DNA of 64,000 bases from Anaerolineales bacterium UBA2395 (GTDB lineage: Bacteria > Chloroflexota > Anaerolineae > Anaerolineales > Villigracilaceae). The stretch is from contig DDSH01000030.1 of NCBI GenBank assembly GCA_002343775.1, forward strand, positions 198,725 to 262,724, in the 5' to 3' direction. The position numbers were made by a program, and so were the translations under genes. The number at the start of each line of letters is the position of its first letter. The first letter of the stretch is position 1. Under the pieces are notes generated by a model that was not told the DNA's origin, made no database searches, and saw nothing but the letters and a program-made list of their open reading frames with translations. Positions 24,101-30,487 of the stretch are shown here, in pieces.

Positions 24101-24217
24101 TACCGTTACCCGGTGGAAGTCAGCATCTGGCAGGCTCTGGGCGACGCCTACATGCGCGCAAACCGTTTGAAGGAAGCGCTCGACGCCTACAACAAGGCGG
24201 AAGAGCTCATTCGATAA
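21191..24217 (+). CDS. Large TPR protein with multiple PDWL motifs
   Basis: 1008 residues. Residues 1-200 contain TPR helices (IERLVEQGNLDEAIAHCRHI, ETYRLLGKAYLEARRYTEAV, ARIYVQGELYPQAVSEI) and residues about 935-1008 another TPR set ending LGDAYMRANRLKEALDAYNK. The middle 700 residues are acidic, Pro/Glu/Ala-rich and probably disordered, but punctuated by about 20 short motifs of the form [LIAT]-P-D-W-[LM]-x-G (for example LPDWLKG, TPDWLKG, APDWLSG, MPDWLSG, LPPWLHR). No signal peptide, so cytoplasmic. The regular Trp-Leu motifs look like docking peptides for a partner protein. No enzymatic domain. Confidence 0.85.
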   Translation: MAKVSLRIYNREIERLVEQGNLDEAIAHCRHILTTFPKHLETYRLLGKAYLEARRYTEAVDIFGRLLMAVPDDFVAHVGMSIIRDEENKLDDAIWHMERAFEVQSANPAIQAELQRLYGRRDGVEPPKVRMTRGSLARIYVQGELYPQAVSEIRSVLAEDPQRADMQVLLALSHFRSGQKSDASDLCGQLLKRYPYCFEANRIMVDLLPATAGTAESTQVYRMRVGEMDPYANFTKESIFHTGEVSDASINLERLEYTGEEVQMGQDWGSALGIGAGSVPALGASSSDAQPEWLTSGESNTETSSAMAMGEEEIPDFLRAAGWGEAKGPEQPTSIFDEEPASEGDLVPADLPDWLKGQAPERSQKTEPGAIETQSIDTPDWLKGLEGVEEKGSELSQSAAEEAQTESSADLPDWLAGLGAAGVAATAATSAASTAEGMPSEDAPDWLSGLSGEETSRQPESVSAQEEAQPADIPDWLKGAEPKGEAAPSLENLGSSTQEQDDAVAWLESLAAKHGAKPEELVTDPNKRSETPPEWVQQAQSAAAQQPPSQTPQPDAQSLGSSAQEQDDAIAWLESLAAKHGAKPEELVTDPNKRSETPPEWVQQAQIIGETPQAEEKPVETDWVENAQNVGEEFFAEFEKGASQPATDETGMWLRNLGEDNKQDVPAEAADIPDWMKPEAEEQQPLERGEIPEWLTETPQPAAEDLRPAEPASQLPNWLDSLESETHVSAEDVVGDQDLSNWLSSLDNEPGLDLDPNLLRASQRPPFPSQPEKAVAPSQEKREMPDWLSGMETEAEPEDETWKQPVASTPTKESAPVTLTADLPDWLQGMEEESGATESEEDLPPWLHREQYESEAVTGQPTPITPSDWHPVAEKPAQPVKVSSQSRQQQVEKSVPPPEPAGKPVMEKKKVPVKKAQPKKAEGQAGVNLLTQARTELDRGDIPEALLHFGKLIKKGRHLEEIISHLSDSLYRYPVEVSIWQALGDAYMRANRLKEALDAYNKAEELIR
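22670..23008 (+). repeat. 47-residue internal duplication in the PDWL protein
   Basis: Bases 22670-22810 and 22868-23008 encode 47-residue segments that differ at only two residues (Thr/Ala and Val/Ile); each has a DDAVAWLESLAAKHG-type core and ends in PPEWVQQAQ. The copies are 198 bases (66 codons) apart, with a Gln/Pro-rich spacer. Recent in-frame duplication. Confidence 0.9.
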
Positions 24218-24223
24218 AAAGCA

Positions 24224-24258
24224 AACCTGACAGGTCGCAACGACCTGTCAGGTTTTGT
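24224..24258 (+). terminator. Rho-independent terminator
   Basis: 14-base perfect stem AACCTGACAGGTCG / CGACCTGTCAGGTT (24224-24237, 24241-24254) with CAA loop and TTTTG after it, seven bases after the TPR gene. Confidence 0.8.
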
Positions 24259-24281
24259 AACAAAACTTTTGGAGGAATTCC

Positions 24282-24734
24282 GTGGAAAGAACGCTCGTAC
24301 TTGTAAAACCCGATGGTGTTCAGCGTGGCTTGATCGGTGAAGTGATCTCACGCTTTGAACGCCGCGGTCTTCGCCTCGTGGGCGCAAAATTCATTCAGGT
24401 CAGCCAGCAGTTGGCGGAACAGCATTATGCCGAACACAAAGGCAAGCCGTTCTACGATGGCTTGATCTCTTACATTACCTCCGCGCCGGTGATGGCAATG
24501 GTGTGGGAAGGTCCCAATGCCGTGGCGGCAGTTCGTCAGACCGTTGGCTCGACCAAGCCGGTCGAATCTGCGCCGGGAACCATCCGCCATGATTTCGCCC
24601 TCGAAGTAGGTCGCAACCTCATTCACGCTTCGGATAAGCCCGAAACCGGCATCCGCGAAGTGGATTTGTGGTTTAAGAAGGAAGAACTTGTCGATTGGAA
24701 ACGCGCCATTGATGCCTGGGTGTTCGAGAAATAA
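24282..24734 (+). CDS. ndk: Nucleoside diphosphate kinase
   Basis: 150 residues, GTG start with GGAGG 9 bases upstream. Motifs RTLVLVKPDGVQRGLIGEVI, YAEHKGKPFY, MVWEGPNAV, GTIRHDFAL and the active-site segment RNLIHASDK, in which the catalytic His is kept but the usual HGSD is HASD. It transfers the gamma-phosphate between nucleoside triphosphates and diphosphates through phosphohistidine. Flanked by terminators on both sides, so it is a single-gene transcript. Confidence 0.97.
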   Translation: MERTLVLVKPDGVQRGLIGEVISRFERRGLRLVGAKFIQVSQQLAEQHYAEHKGKPFYDGLISYITSAPVMAMVWEGPNAVAAVRQTVGSTKPVESAPGTIRHDFALEVGRNLIHASDKPETGIREVDLWFKKEELVDWKRAIDAWVFEK

Positions 24735-24756
24735 CCCCGAATCATCAGCATCCTGA

Positions 24757-24791
24757 GACCCCGCAGAAATTTCTGCGGGGTCTTTATTTTT
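24757..24791 (+). terminator. Rho-independent terminator after ndk
   Basis: 26-base perfect palindrome, GACCCCGCAGAAA followed by its complement (24757-24782), then TTTATTTTT. Confidence 0.85.
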
Positions 24792-24830
24792 CCCTAAAAT
24801 TTATTGTAATTAATTTCACAAATGCGGATG

Positions 24831-24836
24831 TATAAT
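24831..24836 (+). promoter_or_regulatory. TATAAT -10 element for lipoprotein gene
   Basis: Perfect TATAAT 51 bases upstream of the ATG at 24887; a TTGTAA at 24804-24809 is 21 bases away, which is too far for an ideal -35, so promoter strength is uncertain. Confidence 0.45.
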
Positions 24837-24886
24837 GAAATTGTCGACGAGAACTTCGATTTCAATAGCTGGTAGGAGAAACTGAC

Positions 24887-25888
24887 ATGAAAAAGTCACG
24901 ATGGTTTCCTGCTGTTTTCATGGTCATGCTTGCAGTTTTTGCCTGCACACTTCCGGGATATACGGGGGAAGATTTGGACATTGAAGAAACACGGGTAGCG
25001 TTGGGCGTACAGCAAACCAGCATGGCAATCCAACAATCTACATTGGACGCGGTGGGGACGGCTTCCAACCTGCCCACAGCCATACCAACATACACGCCTT
25101 ATCCCACATATACCGTCGCGCCTTCGGGGGGAAGCAATACCGCTCCAGTAGAAGTCGCGACCGAAGAACCGATGGATATGGCAGATCGCATCAAAGCCTC
25201 CAATATTCTGATCTATGAGGATATTGGAGGATACCCGGCACTGGTGCCGATGGTCAACAGTACGATTAACGCGATGAACTTTTCCGGTGGGAAGGTTATC
25301 AACACTGCCGACGGTCTGGGGGATTTCAAGTCGCATGCCAATTCCGCCACGAATTGGGACTTGATGATCGTGGCGGCAGAAGTTCGAACCGGGTTCAGCG
25401 GCGAGATGTTCGAAATGATGTACGACCACATCGACAATGGAGGCGCGGTCATCATCGAAGCCTGGTATCTCGATAAGATCGCGAACGGAAAGATCGCCCC
25501 GATCCTCAGTCGCTGCGGGGTCAAATTCCAGCGCGATTGGACTCGGAACTTTGAATACGACCCCTTCGATTATTCGATCTACTGGCTGGACAAATCCCAC
25601 CCGCTTCTTTCTACGCCGAACACGGTCCAAGCCCCAAACTATCCCTACCCGGAATGGTTCACGGATGCCGGAGACCTGTTGGAGTTGGGCTCGGGTGGCG
25701 ATGCGGTGCTGGTGGGCGGCTTGCACGCCAACCGCAAATCGGATTATGGTGTGCTGGCGGTCTGCCTCGACGGGCGAATGGTCATCCAGACTTTTTCCTC
25801 GCACGATTATGAATGGAATATCGTCCAGCCTTTGTGGGTAAACTACATCACCTACACACTGACCAGACACTACGAGTACTCGGATTAA
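24887..25888 (+). CDS. Lipoprotein of unknown function
   Basis: 333 residues; signal peptide with lipobox VFAC (Cys20) and a Thr/Pro-rich linker (AIPTYTPYPTYTVAPS, about residues 65-80). The mature domain (about 100-333) has the flavour of a Rossmann or class I amidotransferase-like fold (ASNILIYEDIGGY, WDLMIVAAEVRTGFSGEM, GGAVIIEAWYLD, MVIQTFSSHDYEWN), similar to DUF4350/ThuA-type proteins, but no catalytic triad is evident. GGAG precedes the ATG. Isolated between terminators. Confidence 0.75.
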   Translation: MKKSRWFPAVFMVMLAVFACTLPGYTGEDLDIEETRVALGVQQTSMAIQQSTLDAVGTASNLPTAIPTYTPYPTYTVAPSGGSNTAPVEVATEEPMDMADRIKASNILIYEDIGGYPALVPMVNSTINAMNFSGGKVINTADGLGDFKSHANSATNWDLMIVAAEVRTGFSGEMFEMMYDHIDNGGAVIIEAWYLDKIANGKIAPILSRCGVKFQRDWTRNFEYDPFDYSIYWLDKSHPLLSTPNTVQAPNYPYPEWFTDAGDLLELGSGGDAVLVGGLHANRKSDYGVLAVCLDGRMVIQTFSSHDYEWNIVQPLWVNYITYTLTRHYEYSD

Positions 25889-25901
25889 ATCCCCTGAAAT
25901 G

Positions 25902-25938
25902 AAACCTGCGGAGTGTACACTCCGCAGGTTTTTTTGCT
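25902..25938. terminator. Bidirectional terminator
   Basis: 30-base perfect palindrome (25902-25931; arm AAACCTGCGGAGTGT) followed by a T-run on the plus strand and preceded by A-rich sequence, between convergent genes. Confidence 0.85.
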
Positions 25939-25954
25939 TCCACAAGCCGCGAGG

Positions 25955-26299
25955 TTATTTCAACCTCAACAACACCTTTCCATCCTCCCATAATTCCTCG
26001 ATCGAATAGAAATCACGCTGGTCGGGAGAGAAAAGGTGGACAACCACATCGCCATAATCCACGACAACCCAGCCGTCTCTGGAGTTCCCTTGTTTTTTGG
26101 CTTTCTTTTTGAACTTCTTGCGAATATCGTCGATGGCACTGCTGGCGAGCGCGTCGAGCATTCGGTCGCTGGTGCCGGTACAAATGACGAAGTAATCAGT
26201 GAAGGAGGCTATGCCTTTCAGGTCGAGCAGGACAATGTCTTCCCCTTTTTTGTCTTCAAGGGAGTTGACGATTTCGCGGGCAAGATCAAGTGTATTCAG
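25955..26299 (-). CDS. rsfS: Ribosomal silencing factor RsfS, apparent CTG start
   Basis: The first in-frame ATG (26161) would give only 68 residues and lose the conserved N-terminal half. The frame continues upstream through clear RsfS sequence (NTLDLAREIVNSLEDK, EDIVLLDLKG, FTDYFVICTGTSDRM) to a CTG at 26299-26297, preceded by GAGGTGA; a stop (TGA) lies two codons further. No ATG, GTG or TTG is available in that interval, so CTG initiation is the simplest reading, giving 114 residues, the normal family size. RsfS binds uL14 and blocks subunit joining in starvation. An alternative is a base-call error. Confidence 0.85.
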   Translation of the reverse strand: MNTLDLAREIVNSLEDKKGEDIVLLDLKGIASFTDYFVICTGTSDRMLDALASSAIDDIRKKFKKKAKKQGNSRDGWVVVDYGDVVVHLFSPDQRDFYSIEELWEDGKVLLRLK

Positions 26300-26320
26300 A
26301 GTTCACCTCATAGGGGTCAC

Positions 26321-26363
26321 CTGAGCGGATGGCGGGTTATGGTATGAGCCGCCATCCGCTCAG
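26321..26363. repeat. Inverted repeat between thpR and rsfS
   Basis: Perfect 15-base inverted repeat, CTGAGCGGATGGCGG (26321-26335) and CCGCCATCCGCTCAG (26349-26363). No T-run, so it is an mRNA hairpin or weak attenuator rather than a standard terminator. Confidence 0.6.
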
Positions 26364-26370
26364 AATGGCA

Positions 26371-26961
26371 TTATTGGAAAGTTTTATTCAATGGGGCGGA
26401 AAACAATCTGGTGTAAACCGACCCTTCAGGACGCAGCTCGCTTTGGTAGAGATGGACAGCATGGACTGGGACAGTGCCGATCCTGCCGATCTGAGTGCCC
26501 TCCAATGCAGTGCGAACTTTTTGCAGGTCTGACGGGCTGGCGGTTTGACGCACACGCCCCAGGGTGAGGTGCGGGGAGAATGGACGCTCTTCTTTTTCGT
26601 ACCCAAGGCGGACCGATCCCGCTTCGATGTTTCTTTGCAGAGAGGCGAGTTCTGCCGGGGCGTGGATTCCGACCCATAGGACACGCGGCCGCTTTGAGTT
26701 TGGAAAAGAACCGATGCCGCCGATTTGCAGCTCGAGGCTGGAGTGCGAATCCGCTGTTTGGACAAGCATCTGTTTTAAGAAGTCCAGGTGTGCGGCGGCA
26801 ATGTTCCCAATGAATTTTAAGGTCAAATGCATATTTTGAGGAGCGACCCAGCGGATGATGTCGTTCCCCAGCGATTGACGCAGGCGGGCGGTTTGTTTTT
26901 CGATTGAGTCCTGAATTGATTCGGGAAAGTGGATAGCGATGAAGACGCGCAGCTGGTTCAT
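26371..26961 (-). CDS. thpR: RNA 2',3'-cyclic phosphodiesterase (2'-5' RNA ligase family)
   Basis: 196 residues containing the two H-x-T-x motifs of the 2H phosphoesterase family: NMHLTLKFIG near residue 45 and FSPHLTLGRV near residue 130, with RVFIAIHFPES at the N-terminus. It hydrolyses 2',3'-cyclic phosphates, or in reverse joins tRNA halves in vitro. It overlaps the response-regulator gene upstream by 4 bases, so both belong to one transcript together with rsfS. Confidence 0.92.
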   Translation of the reverse strand: MNQLRVFIAIHFPESIQDSIEKQTARLRQSLGNDIIRWVAPQNMHLTLKFIGNIAAAHLDFLKQMLVQTADSHSSLELQIGGIGSFPNSKRPRVLWVGIHAPAELASLQRNIEAGSVRLGYEKEERPFSPHLTLGRVRQTASPSDLQKVRTALEGTQIGRIGTVPVHAVHLYQSELRPEGSVYTRLFSAPLNKTFQ

Positions 26962-27344
26962 GCAGAGTTGTTGCTCAAGACTTTTTCCACAGCCTGTTTC
27001 AGGTCCTGAAAACCGACGGGTTTGGTGAGATACATGGACGCGCCTGCTTCGAGACCGGTTTTGATGTCGCTGGGCATGCTTTTGGCGGATACGACAATGA
27101 CGGGAATTTTTGCCAGCTCAGGTTCGCGCTGCATGTAGCGCAACACCTCCAGACCGGAGATGTCGGGCATCATGATGTCAAGGAGGATAATGTCCGGTTT
27201 TTCCTGGGAGATGATCGGGATGGCGGGGGCGCTGGAGAACATTTTGATGACGCGGAAGCCGTTCACACGCATCATTTCTGCAAATAGCTCGGCGGCATCC
27301 GCTTCATCCTCGATGATCATGACTGTTCTTTGGGTAGGTGACAT
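26958..27344 (-). CDS. Single-domain response regulator
   Basis: 128 residues with a complete receiver domain: acidic cluster IIEDE (12-14), phospho-acceptor Asp56 in LLDIMMPDISG, Ser in VVSAKS and Lys in LTKPVG. No output domain. No kinase is adjacent; the PAS kinase at 32498 or others may phosphorylate it. Coupled to thpR through a 4-base overlap. Confidence 0.9.
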   Translation of the reverse strand: MSPTQRTVMIIEDEADAAELFAEMMRVNGFRVIKMFSSAPAIPIISQEKPDIILLDIMMPDISGLEVLRYMQREPELAKIPVIVVSAKSMPSDIKTGLEAGASMYLTKPVGFQDLKQAVEKVLSNNSA

Positions 27345-27470
27345 TCAAATATCCTCTCTCGCTAAAAATAGCATAAAGCAGTTGAATTGACAAGGGGATT
27401 TTTGTGCGGTTATGGTTTCGTAAGAATCGGGGATGCGTGACAGTCTAACCGTCAGACTTTTGGAGGCAAA

Positions 27471-27977
27471 ATGACCGAATTGACAGCGTTTCGTACCGAG
27501 AAAGACCAGTTCTTTGGAGGGCACCCCCAGAGCCCGCTGACCCGCGAACAGCGCAAGGTTTTTAAGGGATTGCGATATTTCCCCGAGAATGACTCTCTAT
27601 GTCTCGAAGTGAAGGTTGAGGAGTTTCCTGAGAAGGTTCGGTTCGATATGCAGACCTCCACCGGCGACGTTCAGGCGTACGAAAAGTTTGGCCATTTCAA
27701 ATTCGCGGTGGAGGGGGAGGAAGCCGGTTTGACAATTTATCGCAGCCAGCATGGTTACTTCCTGCCCTTTGTGGATTCGCTTGCAAATATTGATACCTAT
27801 CCTGCCGGGCGCTACCTGGAGCCTGAGCCGTTGCCGGGCGGTCGCTTCCTTGTGGACTTCAACTATGCTTATAATCCGTATTGTGCGTATAACGAAATGT
27901 GGTCATGCCCGATCACGCCGGCGGAGAATCGCCTTAAGGTTGCGATCCGCGCAGGTGAAAAGTTGTTTTCGGAATAA
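27471..27977 (+). CDS. DUF1684 family protein
   Basis: 168 residues with TTTTGGAGG upstream of the ATG. It ends with the DUF1684 signature: RYLEPEPL, then VDFNYAYNPYCAYNEMWSCP and PAENRLKVAI. The first 45 residues (TAFRTEKDQFFGGHPQSPLT) also match the family, where FRxxKDxFF is usual. Members are cytoplasmic and uncharacterised; a metal or cofactor role has been guessed from the conserved Cys pair. Confidence 0.9.
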   Translation: MTELTAFRTEKDQFFGGHPQSPLTREQRKVFKGLRYFPENDSLCLEVKVEEFPEKVRFDMQTSTGDVQAYEKFGHFKFAVEGEEAGLTIYRSQHGYFLPFVDSLANIDTYPAGRYLEPEPLPGGRFLVDFNYAYNPYCAYNEMWSCPITPAENRLKVAIRAGEKLFSE

Positions 27978-28009
27978 AAAAAGTGACGGGCATGCCCGTC
28001 ACTTTTTTT
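27976..28009. terminator. Bidirectional terminator
   Basis: 34-base perfect palindrome, A7 then AGTGACGGGC-type arm and its complement ending in T7, between the convergent DUF1684 and anti-sigma genes. It overlaps the stop codon of the latter. Confidence 0.88.
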
Positions 28010-28298
28010 ATTGTTCTTTCGTATTTTCCACCACAGAAAGGAGGGCTTCGTACTCCTCGCAACATTCGCTGCACATATCCAGGTGCTCGTGGATGAGTGG
28101 GGCGATCTTGTCTGCGTCCACTCCTTTCAGCTCACTATCTACAAATTCATCCAGGCGGGCGTACATATCCGTACAGGAAAGATCATCCGCGCGCGCCTGT
28201 TCGAGTACGTGCAGGAACTTGAGGATGACCTCATCTGTCAGTTCCGGCTGGGGATTGAATTTGTTACGAATTCTTTGAAAAAGACTTTTTATGTTCAT
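28008..28298 (-). CDS. Zinc-finger anti-sigma factor-like protein
   Basis: 96 residues. The C-terminal half has H-E-H-L-D-M-C-x-x-C (HEHLDMCSECCEEY), the HxxxCxxC zinc motif of ZAS-type anti-sigma factors; there is no membrane segment, so it is soluble. It lies 33 bases downstream of the sigma factor gene at 28332 on the same strand, the usual order. It probably holds that sigma factor inactive until an oxidative or other signal disturbs the zinc site. Confidence 0.82.
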   Translation of the reverse strand: MNIKSLFQRIRNKFNPQPELTDEVILKFLHVLEQARADDLSCTDMYARLDEFVDSELKGVDADKIAPLIHEHLDMCSECCEEYEALLSVVENTKEQ

Positions 28299-28331
28299 TC
28301 TAACGTTGAGACGATTAATAATTCATTAATC

Positions 28332-28970
28332 TTACTTTGGCTCGAAAGCAGTCAGGACATCCTGAGGGGTCAGATCTTCAAGGGAGAGCCGCTTTTTGAG
28401 CCGCAGGCGGGCATCATGCAGAAGCTTGTAAAGGGCGTTGCGGTTGGTGTTCATCCGTTTGGCGGCAACTTCCATCGGAACATCCTGCAAACCCAGCAAA
28501 ACGAGCGCTTCGCGCTGTTTTGGGGTGAGTTCCTCCTCCAGAATACGGCGGACACGCGTCAGCATATCCTTCCGCTCGGCAGAGACCTCAGGAGACGCCT
28601 GTGGGTCGGCTAACAAACCGGGCGGCGGAGGGGCGTCCTCATTTTCGGTAAGTTCGTCGAGCGATGCGTCGCGCCAGCGTTTTCGCCGGAGTTCGGTCAG
28701 TGCGATGCGGATGGCGATCTTGTGAACCCAGGTGGTGAACAAACTGCGTCCTTCAAAGGTGTCCAGCTGATCCAGAACCCGCAGGAGAGTTTCCTGCGTT
28801 ACTTCCTCCACCAAAGGCTGAAAAAGCGGGTCGTCAGACGATAACCAGCGTGAGAGGGCATACGGCAGACCTTTTTGGATGATCCCGCGCAGTTCGTTCA
28901 GCGCTTCATCATGGCTCGGTCCGCTGCTCTTTAAGTCTAAAATCCAAGTTTCATTGGTACGTGTCGTCAT
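28332..28970 (-). CDS. ECF-type RNA polymerase sigma factor
   Basis: 212 residues. Region 2 is seen in PLVEEVTQETLLRVLDQLDT and FTTWVHKIAIRIALTELRRKRW; a Pro-rich linker (DAPPPPGLL) follows; region 4 contains LTPKQREALVLLGLQDVPME and the helix-turn-helix VAAKRMNTNRNALYKLLHDAR. Longer linker than average. Pairs with the anti-sigma downstream. Its regulon cannot be read here; no obvious copy of an ECF promoter motif was recognised. Confidence 0.92.
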   Translation of the reverse strand: MTTRTNETWILDLKSSGPSHDEALNELRGIIQKGLPYALSRWLSSDDPLFQPLVEEVTQETLLRVLDQLDTFEGRSLFTTWVHKIAIRIALTELRRKRWRDASLDELTENEDAPPPPGLLADPQASPEVSAERKDMLTRVRRILEEELTPKQREALVLLGLQDVPMEVAAKRMNTNRNALYKLLHDARLRLKKRLSLEDLTPQDVLTAFEPK

Positions 28971-29061
28971 ACCGATTAATTATAAGGGAAAACCGTCAGA
29001 CGGCAGCGGTAACGGCAATTTTTGAGACTTTTTGATAGTTTGGCTGACAAGCCGGAAATAA

Positions 29062-29091
29062 AAAATACCGCCTTTTTCAAGGCGGTATTTT
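29062..29091. terminator. Terminator of tRNA-Val
   Basis: Inverted repeat AAAATACCGCC / GGCGGTATTTT (29062-29072, 29081-29091), giving a T-run on the minus strand directly after the tRNA. Confidence 0.8.
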
Positions 29092-29093
29092 GT

Positions 29094-29166
29094 GGGCGCG
29101 CAGGGACTCGAACCCCGGACCTCATGTGTGTGATACATGCGCTCTAACCAACTGAGCTACGCGCCC
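29094..29166 (-). tRNA. tRNA-Val (anticodon CAC)
   Basis: Cloverleaf is complete: acceptor GGGCGCG/CGCGCCC, D-stem GCTC/GAGC, anticodon stem CATGT/ACATG with loop ATCACAC (anticodon CAC, codon GUG), extra arm AGGTC, T-arm CGGGG-TTCGAGT-CCCTG. CCA is not encoded. It is not the selenocysteine tRNA. Confidence 0.95.
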
Positions 29167-29185
29167 TAAGAAATGAGCGAGCGGG

Positions 29186-29214
29186 ATTATAGTATAGGCT
29201 CGCTTCTTTGACAA
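29186..29214 (-). promoter_or_regulatory. Promoter of tRNA-Val
   Basis: On the minus strand TTGTCA (29214-29209), 17 bases, TATAAT (29191-29186); about 20 bases before the mature tRNA 5' end. Confidence 0.8.
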
Positions 29215-29217
29215 GGA

Positions 29218-30435
29218 TTAAGGCGGGGGCAAATAATCCCAGGGGTTAACCTTCACCCCTGCCATCAGCTCAAAGTGCAGGTGCGATCCCGAAGACCTGC
29301 CTGTCGACCCAACCGCGCCAATGACCTCCCCTTGCCCAACACTTTGACCACAGCCGACATTCAAGGCGCTGAGATGGGCATACAAGGTTTGGAACCCATT
29401 CCCATGATCGACCATGATCATATTGCCGTATCCATACTCATTCCAGCCGGCGTAAACGATCACGCCTGCATCCGATGCATAGACCGCTTCGCCCGTGTTT
29501 CCGGCAAAATCCAGACCGTTGTGGTTGGTGCTTGGCGAGAAGTCGAAACCAGAGAGATAATGTTTGTTTGTCGGGTAGATGAAATATCCGTAGCCCACCG
29601 CGCCGCCGCTGACCGGGTCACAGGCGCCCGGTCCCAGTACGCGTGCCGAGGCGGGGTTTTCGCGCGTTACACCCAGCGGCGCACTCCAGCTGACGAATTC
29701 CCGCTTCCCGCCGGGGATGATCAGCCAGGTACCTGTTGGGATGTTCGCGTTCTCGTAATTTCCAATCGAATTGGGGTCGAGATTGTTACCGGGATACTCA
29801 ATAATATCCGCCGCCGTAACGCCGTAAAATTTTGCCCATTCGCCGAACGGGATGCCGCCAAGCCACTCCCAATACACCCCATCCACGGGGAGAATCAGCA
29901 ATTCCTGCCCCGGCTTCAGCGAATGCGGGTCATCTAAAAGCGTGTTGTAATTACCCCATAGAATTGTCTGAGGCTGAAGCCCGAACTTTTCCGCGATACC
30001 AAAGACCGTATCGCCATCCTGCACAGTGTAGGTGGAAGATTCCTGGCGTGGGCGGCTGGGGATGTTGGTGTGGATCTGTGCGGAACGGGAGATGCCTTGG
30101 ATGATCTGCGCATCCACGGCGGGGACGGAATTAATATCCACCTCTGCGCTCTCTTCCGGACCGGCAGCCTGAACTGCCGTTTCAGAGTCTGGCTGCCGCT
30201 GACTGTAATACGCCTGCACCAAAAACACCACTGCCACAATGGCAATCACCGCAAATACATTGGTGCCGACCCGCAAGAGCGGTTCTCCCAGTCCCATTTC
30301 GACCAGGCTGCTGATCCATCTTGCCAATATACCTTGCTGGCGGATATTCGACCCCGAACCGCCGCCGGTCTTTCGTTCACCCTCTCCCGGTTTGGGAGCG
30401 TCTTCCTCAAAACTATTTTGCATGAACGGAATCAT
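29218..30435 (-). CDS. M23 metallopeptidase with LysM domain, membrane anchored
   Basis: 405 residues. Residues about 55-75 form one membrane helix (VGTNVFAVIAIVAVVFLVQAY), followed by LysM (YTVQDGDTVFGIAEKFGLQP) and a second, less typical LysM-like stretch up to WLIIPGG. The lysostaphin-type catalytic domain occupies about 285-400: NHNGLDFA gives the H-x(3)-D zinc pair and SGSHLHFELM the last His pair; TLYAHLSAL is also conserved. All metal ligands are present, so active endopeptidase cleavage of peptidoglycan bridges is likely. The start used could be shortened to MQNSFEED. Confidence 0.92.
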   Translation of the reverse strand: MIPFMQNSFEEDAPKPGEGERKTGGGSGSNIRQQGILARWISSLVEMGLGEPLLRVGTNVFAVIAIVAVVFLVQAYYSQRQPDSETAVQAAGPEESAEVDINSVPAVDAQIIQGISRSAQIHTNIPSRPRQESSTYTVQDGDTVFGIAEKFGLQPQTILWGNYNTLLDDPHSLKPGQELLILPVDGVYWEWLGGIPFGEWAKFYGVTAADIIEYPGNNLDPNSIGNYENANIPTGTWLIIPGGKREFVSWSAPLGVTRENPASARVLGPGACDPVSGGAVGYGYFIYPTNKHYLSGFDFSPSTNHNGLDFAGNTGEAVYASDAGVIVYAGWNEYGYGNMIMVDHGNGFQTLYAHLSALNVGCGQSVGQGEVIGAVGSTGRSSGSHLHFELMAGVKVNPWDYLPPP

Positions 30436-30487
30436 AACATGAGCAAAAAATCAGAGTCAAGTTGGCTGCGACAAAACTTATCCTGCC

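Noticed and set aside
29094..29166. Possible tRNA-Sec, given selB nearby
   Set aside because: Normal 7-bp acceptor stem, short extra arm and CAC anticodon show tRNA-Val.
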